DNA of 64,000 nt, taken from NCBI GenBank assembly GCA_964495785.1, contig CAZBXL010000007.1, positions 1 to 64,000 on the forward strand, given 5' to 3'. The position numbers and the translations under genes are program-made. Source of the stretch: RFSX01 sp964495785 (GTDB taxonomy: Bacteria; Bacteroidota; Bacteroidia; Chitinophagales; Saprospiraceae). Of this stretch, positions 45,909 through 56,065 are shown piece by piece; positions within the stretch are counted from its first letter, which is position 1, and the number at the start of each line of letters is the position of its first letter. Below the pieces are notes generated by a model. That model was given only the letters and a program-made list of their open reading frames with translations. It did no database searches and had not been told where the DNA came from.

Positions 45909-46655
45909 TTATATATTCATTCCTCCACATACACTTAAGACTTGACCAGTTATATAAGTAGATGTATCAGAACCTAAAAATACACAAGTATTAGCAACAT
46001 CTTCACCAGAACCAAATCTTTTAAGTGGGATTCCGTTTATATAATCACTTTTAACTTTTTCATCTAATTCGTCAGTCATTTCTGAAGATATAAATCCTGG
46101 TGCAATCGCATTACAACGAATGCCCCGCGAGCCTACTTCTTTAGCTATTGATTTAGTAAACCCTATAATACCTGCTTTGGAAGCAGCATAGTTAGCTTGC
46201 CCTGCATTGCCAAAGACACCAACCACTGAACTCATGTTAATGATAGAACCAGACCTTTTCTTAAGCATAGTTTTAAGGACATGTTTCGTCAGGTTAAAAA
46301 CTGATTTTAAATTAACTTCAATGACTTGATCCCATTGATCTTCGCCCATCCGCAGCATTAAAGTATCTTTTGTTATTCCGGCGTTATTGATAAGTATATC
46401 TATCGTACCGAAATCTTCGTTGACGTTTTTAATAAGTAATTCTGCAGCTTCGAATGAGCTTGCATCTGACTTATAAGCTTTGAGTCTATCTCCCACATTA
46501 TGCTGAGCTATGATGGCTTCGGCTTTCTCAGAAGATGACCTGTAAGTAAAAGCTACAGAAGCCCCCATAGCTATATATTTTTCTACGATAGCCTGACCTA
46601 TTCCTCTCGATCCGCCGGTGATCAGAGCTACTTTACCTGATAATTGCTGTGTCAT
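45909..46655 (-). CDS. fabG: 3-oxoacyl-[acyl-carrier-protein] reductase
   Basis: The 248-residue short-chain dehydrogenase has the cofactor motif 'GGSRGIG' (14-20), 'NNAG' (90-93) and the catalytic set Ser143, Tyr156, Lys160 in 'NYAASK'. The ending 'ITGQVLSVCGGM' is typical of FabG. It reduces 3-oxoacyl-ACP with NADPH in fatty-acid elongation. Related reductases share these motifs, but length and ending favour FabG. It follows the penicillin-binding protein gene on the minus strand with about 34 bp between. Confidence 0.92.
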   Translation of the reverse strand: MTQQLSGKVALITGGSRGIGQAIVEKYIAMGASVAFTYRSSSEKAEAIIAQHNVGDRLKAYKSDASSFEAAELLIKNVNEDFGTIDILINNAGITKDTLMLRMGEDQWDQVIEVNLKSVFNLTKHVLKTMLKKRSGSIINMSSVVGVFGNAGQANYAASKAGIIGFTKSIAKEVGSRGIRCNAIAPGFISSEMTDELDEKVKSDYINGIPLKRFGSGEDVANTCVFLGSDTSTYITGQVLSVCGGMNI

Positions 46656-46679
46656 ATAATTCCTTTTCTTTCTTTATTA

Positions 46680-46687
46680 CAAATATA
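46680..46687 (-). promoter_or_regulatory. Candidate -7 promoter box for fabG
   Basis: The minus strand reads TATATTTG, an exact TAnnTTTG match about 25 bp before the fabG start and just after the stop codon of the upstream gene. No clear -33 box is seen. Confidence 0.4.
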
Positions 46688-46689
46688 TA

Positions 46690-49356
46690 TTATCCCCCTC
46701 TCCTCGTCGTATCTTGCGAAGGAGCTGTATTCTTAATTGTATCTGGAGCTATATCAGAAAATTCATCGTCAAATTCTTCAAGGTCTTCATCAAAATCAAA
46801 TTCATCTTCAAATTCCTCATCCATAGCTTCCTCTCTTATATTGAGTTTATTCAAATTCTGCTCTTCTTCTACTGATTTTTGTTTATACCTTTCGCAGTCA
46901 AGTAGATCAATAATACTTTGAGGTGGCAGGGGATATTCCGCTTCATAATTAAAATGTGTCGCAGTGTCTTTTTCTACTTCTTGTAGGTATTGTTTGACTA
47001 TAGGTCTCGCCATGACAAAACCTTGGCCATCATCTAATGTAAGAAATCTGATCCACTTATCATCTCCTCCTACCCATACTCCAGTAACTAGCTCTGGCGC
47101 TACGGACATGAACCATCCATCAGCATAATCATTAGTTGTCCCTGTCTTACCACCTATGTCTGTTTTTACACCTAAGCCATAACCACCACCTACATTGTTC
47201 TTAAGCATGTCTACCATCACACCATTATATAGAGAATTGATGGCTCTCTTACTTTCTGGTATTCCCGTATAGATAACCTTACCATTCTTATCTTCTATAT
47301 GTGAGACAAAAGTAGGTTTGGTATAGATACCATCATTACCAAAAACAGTATAGGCTCCTGCCATCTCAAACAAAGAAAGATCCATAGCTCCAAGGCAGAT
47401 AGATGGAACTCGTGGGACTACATATCTACCATCTGGATAAGTGGCTGTCTTACTAATACCAGCATTATCTAGTAATTCTCTGATCACGTCAACGCTACCC
47501 ATTTCTTTTACAAGACGTACACTTATTGAGTTCTTTGAATATAGAAGACCTTGGTACAAATTGTACATGTTCTTCGTGAATTTCTCATTAGCATTAGCTG
47601 GTGACCATTCTTTGTCCACATGAAGATTATCGTCCCCAGGAGCTATAGTGTATTGTATGTCTTCATATTCCTGGCAAGGCGATATACCCATCAAACTTAT
47701 AGCTGTAGCGTAAACAAACGGCTTTATTGTAGAACCGACTTGTCTTCTGGAGTTGACATGATCGTATTTAAAGTAATTAAATCCAGCACCGCCTACCCAT
47801 GCTTTGATGTGCCCAGTTTTGGGATGAACGGACAAGAGGCTAGCTTGTAGAAACTGATTGTGATATCTTACAGAATCTAAAGGGCTCATCTCTACAACCT
47901 TATAATTGTCTTCGTTGTAGTCGAAGACTTCCATTTTTACTTTAGTATTAAAGATGGCCTTATAATCTTTTTGGAGAGCATTATAATTTGATTTTAAATC
48001 ATTATACAAGTCATTATCTTCTATTAGTTTTTGATAGTTTTTAATATTAGAACGGCTAATGATATTTTCTTCAGACAGGCTGTTCAGAGTAGTCTTCTTA
48101 TCCTTAACTTGAATCAGATTCTTAATTACATTTTCATTTAGCTTATTTACACTATACTTCTTTTGGGCTACAGACTTTATCTTACTTAAATATTTGTTGT
48201 GGAGATTCAAATACCTTTCTGATTCTTTTACCTTCCTATCTAAAGTTGTTTGTCTTATTTCTTTCTGATATGTATCAGCTTCATATGTCCAAGGGTCCTT
48301 TCCTTTCCATACTTCCCAATATCTCTTTTGCAAAAATTTTAAATGGTCCTTGACTGCTTTTTCTGCATGCTCCTGATAATGAAGATCTATCGTAGTATAT
48401 ATTTTGAGACCATCTTTGTAGATATTGTATTCAGTTCCGTCAGCTTTTTTAATACTCTCTTTATTGAATAAATCTCTTAACCATTTAGTTAATTCAGATC
48501 TAAAGTAAGGGGCAGGACCTACATCATGAGCAGATCTTTCAAAGTTGCTCATATCCACAATCTTATCATAGATTGTATCTACAGAGTCATCTAAGTCGTA
48601 GTATTTATCCATCTGATGTAATACCACATTCCTTCTTGCAGTTGCATTTTCTGGAAAACGAAGAGGATTATATAGACTTGGATTTTTAAGCATTCCCACC
48701 AGTAGAGCAGCTTGATCTACAGTGAGATTTTTTTGATCTTTTTTGAAATATGTCTGGGCTGCAGACTGTATTCCATGAGCTCCATTGATAAATTCAAATT
48801 TGTTAAGATACATTGTCATGATCTCACGCTTGGTATAGCTTTTTTCAAGCTTTACTGCTGTGATCCATTCCTTAACTTTGGTTCTAACAAGACCTATGGC
48901 TCTTTGTAGTTTAGATTGGTTTCTAAAGCTTTCTCTCTTATATAGTAGCTTGGCTAATTGTTGAGATATCGTGCTTCCTCCACCTGAACTTTCTTTACTT
49001 AAAAGAAGGGTCTTAAAGCCGACTCTGAATAGAGCTTTGAGATCTATTCCAGAATGTTGTTCAAATCTGATATCCTCTGTAGCAAGAAGAGCTTCAGTAA
49101 TATAAGGAGATAAGTCATCGTAAGAGACAAGCTCCCTATTTTCGATATAATACTTACCGAACGAGACACCGTTCGCGTCATATATAACACTCGCTTGATT
49201 GTATTGTGGTTTCTCTAATTCTTCAAAAGAAGGTATATCGTCATTAGCTGTTATGATTATAAATCTAAGTACCGTTATAATACCTAAGAACAAAATAATC
49301 CATAGCAGAATAGCAGTCCACTTTAGAAATCGGTATGATTTTTTTTGATCGTCCAT
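46690..49356 (-). CDS. mrcA: Bifunctional penicillin-binding protein 1A (transglycosylase/transpeptidase)
   Basis: The 888-residue protein has one membrane helix (about 12-36) and a GT51 glycosyltransferase domain (about 55-240) with catalytic Glu94 in 'ATEDIRFEQHSG'. Its transpeptidase domain has Ser542-x-x-Lys545, Ser607-x-Asn609 and Lys737-Thr-Gly. It polymerises and cross-links peptidoglycan. Between the domains (about 340-480) is a long Lys/Asn-rich, probably coiled-coil insertion. The C-terminal tail (about 830-888) is very acidic, with runs of Asp, Glu and Phe. Both extensions are beyond the usual E. coli form. The next gene downstream is fabG. Confidence 0.94.
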   Translation of the reverse strand: MDDQKKSYRFLKWTAILLWIILFLGIITVLRFIIITANDDIPSFEELEKPQYNQASVIYDANGVSFGKYYIENRELVSYDDLSPYITEALLATEDIRFEQHSGIDLKALFRVGFKTLLLSKESSGGGSTISQQLAKLLYKRESFRNQSKLQRAIGLVRTKVKEWITAVKLEKSYTKREIMTMYLNKFEFINGAHGIQSAAQTYFKKDQKNLTVDQAALLVGMLKNPSLYNPLRFPENATARRNVVLHQMDKYYDLDDSVDTIYDKIVDMSNFERSAHDVGPAPYFRSELTKWLRDLFNKESIKKADGTEYNIYKDGLKIYTTIDLHYQEHAEKAVKDHLKFLQKRYWEVWKGKDPWTYEADTYQKEIRQTTLDRKVKESERYLNLHNKYLSKIKSVAQKKYSVNKLNENVIKNLIQVKDKKTTLNSLSEENIISRSNIKNYQKLIEDNDLYNDLKSNYNALQKDYKAIFNTKVKMEVFDYNEDNYKVVEMSPLDSVRYHNQFLQASLLSVHPKTGHIKAWVGGAGFNYFKYDHVNSRRQVGSTIKPFVYATAISLMGISPCQEYEDIQYTIAPGDDNLHVDKEWSPANANEKFTKNMYNLYQGLLYSKNSISVRLVKEMGSVDVIRELLDNAGISKTATYPDGRYVVPRVPSICLGAMDLSLFEMAGAYTVFGNDGIYTKPTFVSHIEDKNGKVIYTGIPESKRAINSLYNGVMVDMLKNNVGGGYGLGVKTDIGGKTGTTNDYADGWFMSVAPELVTGVWVGGDDKWIRFLTLDDGQGFVMARPIVKQYLQEVEKDTATHFNYEAEYPLPPQSIIDLLDCERYKQKSVEEEQNLNKLNIREEAMDEEFEDEFDFDEDLEEFDDEFSDIAPDTIKNTAPSQDTTRRGG

Positions 49357-49562
49357 TATCTATTAAAAAACTCTACAAGAAGGGACAATATAATGCCTTA
49401 TCATAGGAATAACAATTAAAATTATGAACGTCTAAATATTTAATTTGTAATCTAAGTTATATGTGATATCTAGGAATCATAATTTACTATCCGAACGTAT
49501 GTAATAATGTTAATCATTAAGTGAAACCCTGATAATACATATCTTAGAGCAAAATACTGATA

Positions 49563-52500
49563 ATGAGATCGATACTTTTAATTTGTAGCCTCTGCGTATT
49601 AAGTTACGTGGCCAATTCACAAGAATTTGAATGCGATTCTATTGGGCTTTCTGGTCCACTTAGTTTTATAATAGATAATAGTGTAGATGAAGTATGTCCT
49701 GGCAGCAATTTTTGCCTCGATTTCACATCTCAAAACTTTGATAATCTTCTCGGGTTTCAATTTACTGTGTCTTTTGATCCTTGTGAGTTGTCTTTTGAAT
49801 CATTCCTAGAGAGTCGAGCATTGAGAGGTTCAATAGCCGCTAATACAAATGTGAGTGACAATGGACAGATTGCATTTCTTTGGACAGATATTGAAGTCGA
49901 GGGCTTTTCGGTAGATGACAGTACTTCTCTATTTGTATTATGCTTTGAGGCGATAGGTGAGAGCGATGACGCAATAGATATATTTCTAAATGAAAATCTC
50001 CCTCCTAATTTTCCTCCTACCTCAGCCATCTATCAATCGAGCACAGGCTCCTCATGTGTATCTGACGTGATTTTACTTAATGGACAAGATAGTCTTAGTT
50101 TCAATTTATGCTGTCTGGATGTAGATATCACTAATGTAACAAACTGTTTTTTAGACGGTACGATAAGTGTAGATATATGCGGGGTCTCATTACCTTATGT
50201 AGTTAATCTATTAGATGAGCAGAATAATGTCTTACAATCGCTTACCATAGAAGAAGAAACTGACCAAGTCATGTTTGAAGGATTAGAAGTAGGGGATTAT
50301 ATATTATCGGTAACAGATTCTTTTAATCTAAGTATATCAGAACAGATATCAATTGAATCTACATCACCAATAATTTACGATATCGTATTTTCAGATCCTA
50401 GCTGTAATTTCAGTGGCGATGGTTTCGTCTCTATAAGTAATATACAAGGAGGAACACCTCCTTATGTCGTAGTTAATGAAGCCGGATTATATTATAAGGA
50501 CCAAGATGAGAATACTTTTGAAGGTCTTGCCATCGGCACTTATAGATATTTCATTAGTGATGCTAATGGTTGTGAGATCATAGAAGAGGTGACTTTATTT
50601 AAGTCAGAACTCATTGTAGATATTATTGTAAATGCACCTACATGTTCTACATTTGACGATGGGTCTATAGAAGTTATTCCATCAGGTGGTACACCTTTTC
50701 TTGGTGGGCAATATGATATTAATAGTACTCTGACTGATAATTACTTAGTAGAAGGACCTTTGTTTTCTAATTTCTTTAATCCGCAGACGGGTACTTTCCG
50801 AGTAAGAGTACAGGACAGCAATGGATGTGTAGTTGTAGAAGATGTAGAGATACCTTTACAATTTAGTCCTGGAGACCCCTGTGATGATCAAGACCCCACG
50901 ACAATAAATGATCAAATTCAATCAGATTGTACTTGCGCTGGTGAGCCTGCAGGAGATTTATTTTATCTCGGAAATAGTTCTACGTTTCTGCCAGGGGATA
51001 TTATGATCGAGGTGCCTTTTTGTACGAGACCCTATACATTTGCAACTGGAACATTTATAGATCAAGCTACTGGTACTGAGTATCCTTTTCCACTTGAGAG
51101 AGGTGTACATTTTGATGGTATAGGGATGTCATCTTTTGTATCAAGTGTATCACCTCTGGATGAATTTGAGCAAGGAGAAACGCTTGTTCAATATACCATT
51201 GCTGACGATTTAGGTAATGAGTTGATTCATGAATTTACGGTAACGGTGATGTGTGGATGTAGTGGCGTTTTTAGTCCAACATGTGAGGAGGTTATTACAA
51301 GTGGTTTCTTTTCTTGTAATATAAATGAATTACTGAATGGATATCAATCTTGTACTCCTCCCTGGGATGGGAGTAATATTCAAGCTGGGCAGCCTAATCC
51401 TTTATGTGTTGGTGGTGTTCCAAATAATATGTCTTGGTTTGCATTTATCGCTGGTGATTCTAATCTGACAGTAGAGGTGCTTCCCACTAATTGTCAGCCC
51501 GGAGGATCAGGTGTGATAGGCTTATCAGCAGGTGTATATGACGGATGTTCTGGTACTTGCATCGGTGGCAATATAGATTGTGATCAGGTAGATTTAGATT
51601 TATCTTTTAGTATAAATGATTTGGTATTAGGTGAGATGTATTACTTGTTTATAGACGGTTGTTTTGGTTCAGAATGTTTCTACGAAATTAATATAGAGGC
51701 TACAGGATTTACAACAAGCCAGCCTACTGGTTTAGAGTTTTCAAGTAATCAAGTAGATCAAGCATGTAATGAAGCGACGAATGATTTCTGTAGATCTTGT
51801 GCAGTCGATGTATTACCTATCCAAGACGGAACAGGTACGGGATTGACTTCAGGGGCATACCCAGAAAACACAAATGCCCAATTTCAGTGGACTATTGATC
51901 CGCCTATCAATGGTATAGATACTGTGGAAGCCATTCCTTCTGTAGATGGCTACTTTTTTCCACCTATTATGGATGCTGAGATAGGATCTTACACAATTTG
52001 TTTAATAAGGGTAATAGAAGAATGTGATACATGGACGGGTAATCTATGTGAAGAATTAGTCATTACAGATAGTACGGTTATAGATAATGATAATGACATG
52101 TTCGGAGAGGATGTGGACTGTGATGATAATAATGCAGATGTATTTCCGGGAGCACCTGAGCTATGTGATGGCTTAGATAACAACTGTGATGGATTTATAG
52201 ATGAAGGACTTACAGCCACATATTATACTGATAGTGATATGGACGGTTTTGGTGATCCACTGAACCCTGTTCAAGCATGTGCTCTGATAGATGGGCTTTC
52301 AATTAACTTTAATGATTGCGATGACACCAATGCCAATATATTTCCTGGGGCACCAGAATTATGTGACAATCTTGATAATAATTGTGATGGTATAGTAGAT
52401 GAGGGAATTGCGGTACAGACTTACTATGCTGATGTTGATCTTGACAGCTTTGGTAATCCTATGGATTCAGTATTGTCTTGCTTTCAGCCTTTTGGGTTTG

Positions 52501-53255
52501 TAATTGATAATATGGATTGTGATGATAGTAATCCAAATGTCAATCCTGACGCGATGGAGATATGTGATGGATTAGATAATAATTGTGACGGCGTTATAGA
52601 TGAAGGATTTCCTTTAATCTTATTTTACAATGATGCTGATAGTGATGGCTTTGGTAATCCATTAGACACAACAATGTCTTGTTCTCAACCTCTTGGTTTT
52701 GTAGATAATGATCTCGATTGTGATGATAATAACCCAGATATCAACCCTATGGCGATGGAGACTTGCGATACGGTTGATAATAATTGTGATGGCGTTATAG
52801 ATGAAGGTTTTTCTGCAGTTACTTATTTTAATGACGCTGATGGTGATGGCTTTGGAGATCCAGCGACTGGATTTGACTCTTGCTTACAACCCCCAGATTT
52901 AGTAACAGATGGTACTGACTGTGATGACACTGATCCTAATATCAATCCTGATGCGATGGAGATATTAGGCAATGGCATAGATGAGAACTGTGATGGACGA
53001 GATAATACGACTTCGATTAATGAGTTATCTGGAGTCGAATATAATGTATATCCTAACCCTACTTCTGATATCTTTTTTGTGAGAGGTATCGATTATTCTA
53101 AGATAGTTGTAAGAGATAAGTTAGGCAGAGCTATCATCTCACAATCAAATAATGTTTCGGTTAACTTAGAGTTGTTTCCTAGCGGTGTATATCTGATTAG
53201 TCTGTACAATAGAAATGATGAGATAGTAGGTGTAAGTAAAATTGTAAAGCAATAG
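49563..53255 (+). CDS. Cohesin-like surface protein with MopE-type metal-binding repeats and T9SS domain
   Basis: The 1230-residue protein has a signal peptide (1-19) and a cohesin-like domain (about 28-185) with 'NFDNLLGFQFTVSFDPCELSF'. SprB-like Ig modules lie at about 185-430, followed by a 'GDPCDDQDPTTINDQIQSDC' loop and further beta domains. Five MopE-type repeats start at residues 852, 918, 985, 1052 and 1119, each about 66 residues long with Asp-Cys-Asp-Asp and Asn-Cys-Asp-Gly cores. The end is a T9SS type A domain with 'YPNPTSDIFFV'. MopE-type repeats bind copper or calcium in characterised proteins. The cohesin could receive dockerin-bearing proteins from the 17-40 kb block, but that is inferred. 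Confidence 0.82.
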   Translation: MRSILLICSLCVLSYVANSQEFECDSIGLSGPLSFIIDNSVDEVCPGSNFCLDFTSQNFDNLLGFQFTVSFDPCELSFESFLESRALRGSIAANTNVSDNGQIAFLWTDIEVEGFSVDDSTSLFVLCFEAIGESDDAIDIFLNENLPPNFPPTSAIYQSSTGSSCVSDVILLNGQDSLSFNLCCLDVDITNVTNCFLDGTISVDICGVSLPYVVNLLDEQNNVLQSLTIEEETDQVMFEGLEVGDYILSVTDSFNLSISEQISIESTSPIIYDIVFSDPSCNFSGDGFVSISNIQGGTPPYVVVNEAGLYYKDQDENTFEGLAIGTYRYFISDANGCEIIEEVTLFKSELIVDIIVNAPTCSTFDDGSIEVIPSGGTPFLGGQYDINSTLTDNYLVEGPLFSNFFNPQTGTFRVRVQDSNGCVVVEDVEIPLQFSPGDPCDDQDPTTINDQIQSDCTCAGEPAGDLFYLGNSSTFLPGDIMIEVPFCTRPYTFATGTFIDQATGTEYPFPLERGVHFDGIGMSSFVSSVSPLDEFEQGETLVQYTIADDLGNELIHEFTVTVMCGCSGVFSPTCEEVITSGFFSCNINELLNGYQSCTPPWDGSNIQAGQPNPLCVGGVPNNMSWFAFIAGDSNLTVEVLPTNCQPGGSGVIGLSAGVYDGCSGTCIGGNIDCDQVDLDLSFSINDLVLGEMYYLFIDGCFGSECFYEINIEATGFTTSQPTGLEFSSNQVDQACNEATNDFCRSCAVDVLPIQDGTGTGLTSGAYPENTNAQFQWTIDPPINGIDTVEAIPSVDGYFFPPIMDAEIGSYTICLIRVIEECDTWTGNLCEELVITDSTVIDNDNDMFGEDVDCDDNNADVFPGAPELCDGLDNNCDGFIDEGLTATYYTDSDMDGFGDPLNPVQACALIDGLSINFNDCDDTNANIFPGAPELCDNLDNNCDGIVDEGIAVQTYYADVDLDSFGNPMDSVLSCFQPFGFVIDNMDCDDSNPNVNPDAMEICDGLDNNCDGVIDEGFPLILFYNDADSDGFGNPLDTTMSCSQPLGFVDNDLDCDDNNPDINPMAMETCDTVDNNCDGVIDEGFSAVTYFNDADGDGFGDPATGFDSCLQPPDLVTDGTDCDDTDPNINPDAMEILGNGIDENCDGRDNTTSINELSGVEYNVYPNPTSDIFFVRGIDYSKIVVRDKLGRAIISQSNNVSVNLELFPSGVYLISLYNRNDEIVGVSKIVKQ
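52116..53000 (+). repeat. Five MopE-type coding repeats, about 200 bp each
   Basis: Within the surface protein, a unit beginning Asp-Cys-Asp-Asp recurs at 52116, 52314, 52515, 52716 and 52917, a period of 198-201 bp. The fifth copy lacks the second Cys of the Glu-x-Cys-Asp core. Confidence 0.88.
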
Positions 53256-53282
53256 TAGAACTCTATAGTAAGTTGTACAAAC

Positions 53283-53316
53283 AAAAAAAGCATAGACATG
53301 AGTCTATGCTTTTTTT
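53283..53316. terminator. Bidirectional intrinsic terminator
   Basis: A perfect 15-base inverted repeat (53283-53297 with 53302-53316), including the A- and T-runs, has a 4-base loop. It serves the plus-strand MopE-repeat gene and the converging minus-strand gene ending at 53350. Confidence 0.93.
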
Positions 53317-53349
53317 CTTAAATCAAAATTTACTTGATTTTAAGCTGTG

Positions 53350-53907
53350 TTATTGTACGTGATCAGATTCGTCTGTGATAATATGACTACTGCCAAAACC
53401 TATTGGATTCATGCCCATTTTTTCAGGCATATCATCATCAAAATCTTCCCATTCTATAACTTCTTGTAGAAACTGCTCGACATATCTTAGTATGAAAGCT
53501 TCGCTTAATTCTTCTGGTCTTATGATCTCTACATTCTTAGGCGGTTTAGGTTGACCGTATCCCTCTATGAATGGGTAGAGAATCATAATCATCAATTTAC
53601 CATTGAATAATTGTTGGAATATAAGTGAGCCATTATTTTTTATAAATGGTCTCTTCGTCTTGTTGCCAGGAAATTTTTCAGCAATACCACTGACTTCTGT
53701 CCCTAAAGAAAAATTGACAACTTCAAGATTTTCGATATCGTCTTTGTATTCTATTATAGCTTTAAGCTTAGTTTCTTTTACTATTTTTTCCAGCGTTTCT
53801 GTAAGAATCTTTTTTATCTCATTGGGCCATTGGCTTCTATACTTCTTAGTCGTCTCAAGTATGCTTGTATACTTATCTACTTTCGCTTTAATATTGCTTA
53901 GTTCCAT
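53350..53907 (-). CDS. Hypothetical protein downstream of the fused E1 dehydrogenase
   Basis: This 185-residue protein has no signal peptide or membrane helix. Its N-terminal 45 residues look helical or coiled-coil. The centre has short beta strands, including 'GKLMIMILYPFIEGYGQP', and the C-terminal part has a helix followed by an acidic segment. I do not recognise the family. It starts 9 bp after the E1 dehydrogenase gene, so it is co-transcribed and may be cytoplasmic and related to that enzyme. Confidence 0.7.
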   Translation of the reverse strand: MELSNIKAKVDKYTSILETTKKYRSQWPNEIKKILTETLEKIVKETKLKAIIEYKDDIENLEVVNFSLGTEVSGIAEKFPGNKTKRPFIKNNGSLIFQQLFNGKLMIMILYPFIEGYGQPKPPKNVEIIRPEELSEAFILRYVEQFLQEVIEWEDFDDDMPEKMGMNPIGFGSSHIITDESDHVQ

Positions 53908-53916
53908 TATTTGCTT

Positions 53917-55923
53917 TTAGTAATTTTTTAATTTATCTATTGCTTCTGCTAATCTATTTTTAGCAAGGTATATTTTTTCTAATTCAGGTGCAAAAGGCAC
54001 AGGTGTATCAAGGCTGGCTACTCTTATTATAGGAGCATCAAGATATTCAAAGATATTCTCAGAAATATAAGCTGATATTTCTCCTCCTATACCGCCAAAC
54101 ATACTGTCTTCATGTAGTATTATGACTCTATTGGTCTTCTTAACAGAATCAACTATCATTCCATAATCTAATGGTTGTAGGCTTCTTAGGTCGATTATAT
54201 CAGCATCAATATCTTCTGCTTCGCAATATTCCGTAGCCCAATGTACTCCCATTCCATAGGTTATTATGCTGAGGCTATGACCTTCTTTTACTCTATGAGC
54301 TTGACCTATTTCTATTTCGTAGTAGCCCTCAGGGACTTCTCCTATCTGCGATCTATACATTCCTTTATGCTCAAAAAATAGCACAGGATTGGGGTCTGCA
54401 AATGCAGCGACTAATAGACCTTTAGCATCTGCAGGATTAGATGGATATACGATTTTTAACCCAGGTGTATGAGTGAACCATGCCTCATTCGTCTGCGAAT
54501 GAAATGGTCCAGCTCCCATGCCACCACCACAGGGCATTCTTACAACAACGTCAGCGTTATGTCCCCATCGATAATGTATTTTGGCTAAGTTATTAACGAT
54601 CTGATTAAATCCACACGTGACAAAATCAGCAAATTGCATTTCGACCATAGATTTAATACCCTTCATACTTAAGCCAAGACTGATGCCTAATATGGCACTT
54701 TCACATAGGGGTGTGTTACGAACACGTTCTTTCCCATACTTTTCTATAAAGCCATCTGTTATTTTAAATACGCCTCCATAATCTGCTATGTCTTGTCCCA
54801 TAAGAACTGTCTCCTTCCATTCTTCCATTGCGATGTGTAGCCCATCTGTTATGGCATCTATGAATCTTCTCTCGGTGCTCTTATTTGAGATTAATCCTTT
54901 GAAGGATTCTACTTTAGTGGCATAGATGGAATTTTCTTCTATCTGTTGAGAAGGGCTTAATTCTGGAAGAGCATATGATGTTTCAAGTTCTTCAGATATC
55001 TCATTTTTGATTTCCTTCTTGATAGTTGTTACATCACCTTCTGTTATGATATTTTCCTGTATTAGGAAGGTTTCATAGTTTTCTATCGGATCGAGTTTTT
55101 CCCATTCTTCCATTAGTGCTTTGGGCACATATTTTACGCCTGATGCTTCCTCATGTCCTCTTCTCCTAAATGTCTTAAACTCTATCAGTATAGGCGCAGG
55201 ATTTTTTCTTATTTTCTTAATTAATTTAGATAGGGTGGTATAGACTTCTAATATATTGTTGCCATCTATGATATGCGACTCTATACCATAGCCTCTCCCT
55301 CTATCAGCGAGATCTTTGCAAGCATATTGCTCATTAGTTGGTGTGGATAATCCATAGCCATTATTTTCTATTGCAAAAATTACGGGTAGCTGCCATACTG
55401 CAGCCACATTAAGTGCTTCATGAAAATCTCCCTCTGAGGTCCCTCCCTCTCCGGTAAACGCAATAGAAGCATTCTTTTCATTAGCTAACTTATGAGCTAA
55501 TGCAACACCTCCTGCTAATGATAACTGGGGACCCAGATGAGATATCATGCCCCAGATATTATATTCCTTAGTACCAAAATGAAATGACCTATCTCTCCCT
55601 TGAGTAAAACCATCAGGCTTACCTTGCCACTGGGCAAATAATCTTGAAAGTGGAACCTTCCTTGTTGTGAATACGCCTAAGTTTCTATGCATCGGAAATA
55701 TCCACTCGTCATCTTTCATGACGGAAGTGCATCCTACTGAAATAGCTTCTTGACCTATGCCAGAAAACCATTTTGATATTTTACCTTGTCTAAGTAGAGA
55801 AAGCATTTTTTCCTCTATCAATCGCGGCTTGAGCATAGCTAAGTAGAGCTCTTTTAACTTCTTGTCACTAAGCCCTTTTCTTTTGTAAGCTATGTTGCTT
55901 TTCCTCGTATCTGTTGTTGACAT
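53917..55923 (-). CDS. 2-oxo acid dehydrogenase E1 component, alpha and beta subunits fused
   Basis: The 668-residue protein joins an E1 alpha domain (about 1-330) and an E1 beta domain (about 345-668). The thiamine-diphosphate region is 'FTGEGGTSEGDFHEALN' followed by 'IENNGYG'. The beta part holds 'GQDIADYGG', 'FADF', and 'MPCGGGMGAGPFHSQ'. It decarboxylates a 2-oxo acid and passes the acyl group to lipoyl-E2. The fused form is frequent in Bacteroidota and is usually annotated as branched-chain or generic 2-oxo acid dehydrogenase. The exact substrate cannot be decided here. No E2 or E3 gene is adjacent in this window. Confidence 0.92.
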   Translation of the reverse strand: MSTTDTRKSNIAYKRKGLSDKKLKELYLAMLKPRLIEEKMLSLLRQGKISKWFSGIGQEAISVGCTSVMKDDEWIFPMHRNLGVFTTRKVPLSRLFAQWQGKPDGFTQGRDRSFHFGTKEYNIWGMISHLGPQLSLAGGVALAHKLANEKNASIAFTGEGGTSEGDFHEALNVAAVWQLPVIFAIENNGYGLSTPTNEQYACKDLADRGRGYGIESHIIDGNNILEVYTTLSKLIKKIRKNPAPILIEFKTFRRRGHEEASGVKYVPKALMEEWEKLDPIENYETFLIQENIITEGDVTTIKKEIKNEISEELETSYALPELSPSQQIEENSIYATKVESFKGLISNKSTERRFIDAITDGLHIAMEEWKETVLMGQDIADYGGVFKITDGFIEKYGKERVRNTPLCESAILGISLGLSMKGIKSMVEMQFADFVTCGFNQIVNNLAKIHYRWGHNADVVVRMPCGGGMGAGPFHSQTNEAWFTHTPGLKIVYPSNPADAKGLLVAAFADPNPVLFFEHKGMYRSQIGEVPEGYYEIEIGQAHRVKEGHSLSIITYGMGVHWATEYCEAEDIDADIIDLRSLQPLDYGMIVDSVKKTNRVIILHEDSMFGGIGGEISAYISENIFEYLDAPIIRVASLDTPVPFAPELEKIYLAKNRLAEAIDKLKNY

Positions 55924-56065
55924 TAATTGTCTTAATTATAATGTGATGCAATTTAGTAAATATTGATCTGAGTAGCATGGAAAAGCGAAGTAGCTTATAG
56001 TTAAAGATTATTGCCACATAAGTTTCGTTATTGCTATGTGAACTGTATTTTTTCTATTTTGCAAT

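Noticed and set aside
52116..53000. CRISPR-like or satellite repeat array
   Set aside because: The regular 200-bp spacing is coding. The repeats are in frame, conserved at the protein level (MopE-type) and divergent in DNA.
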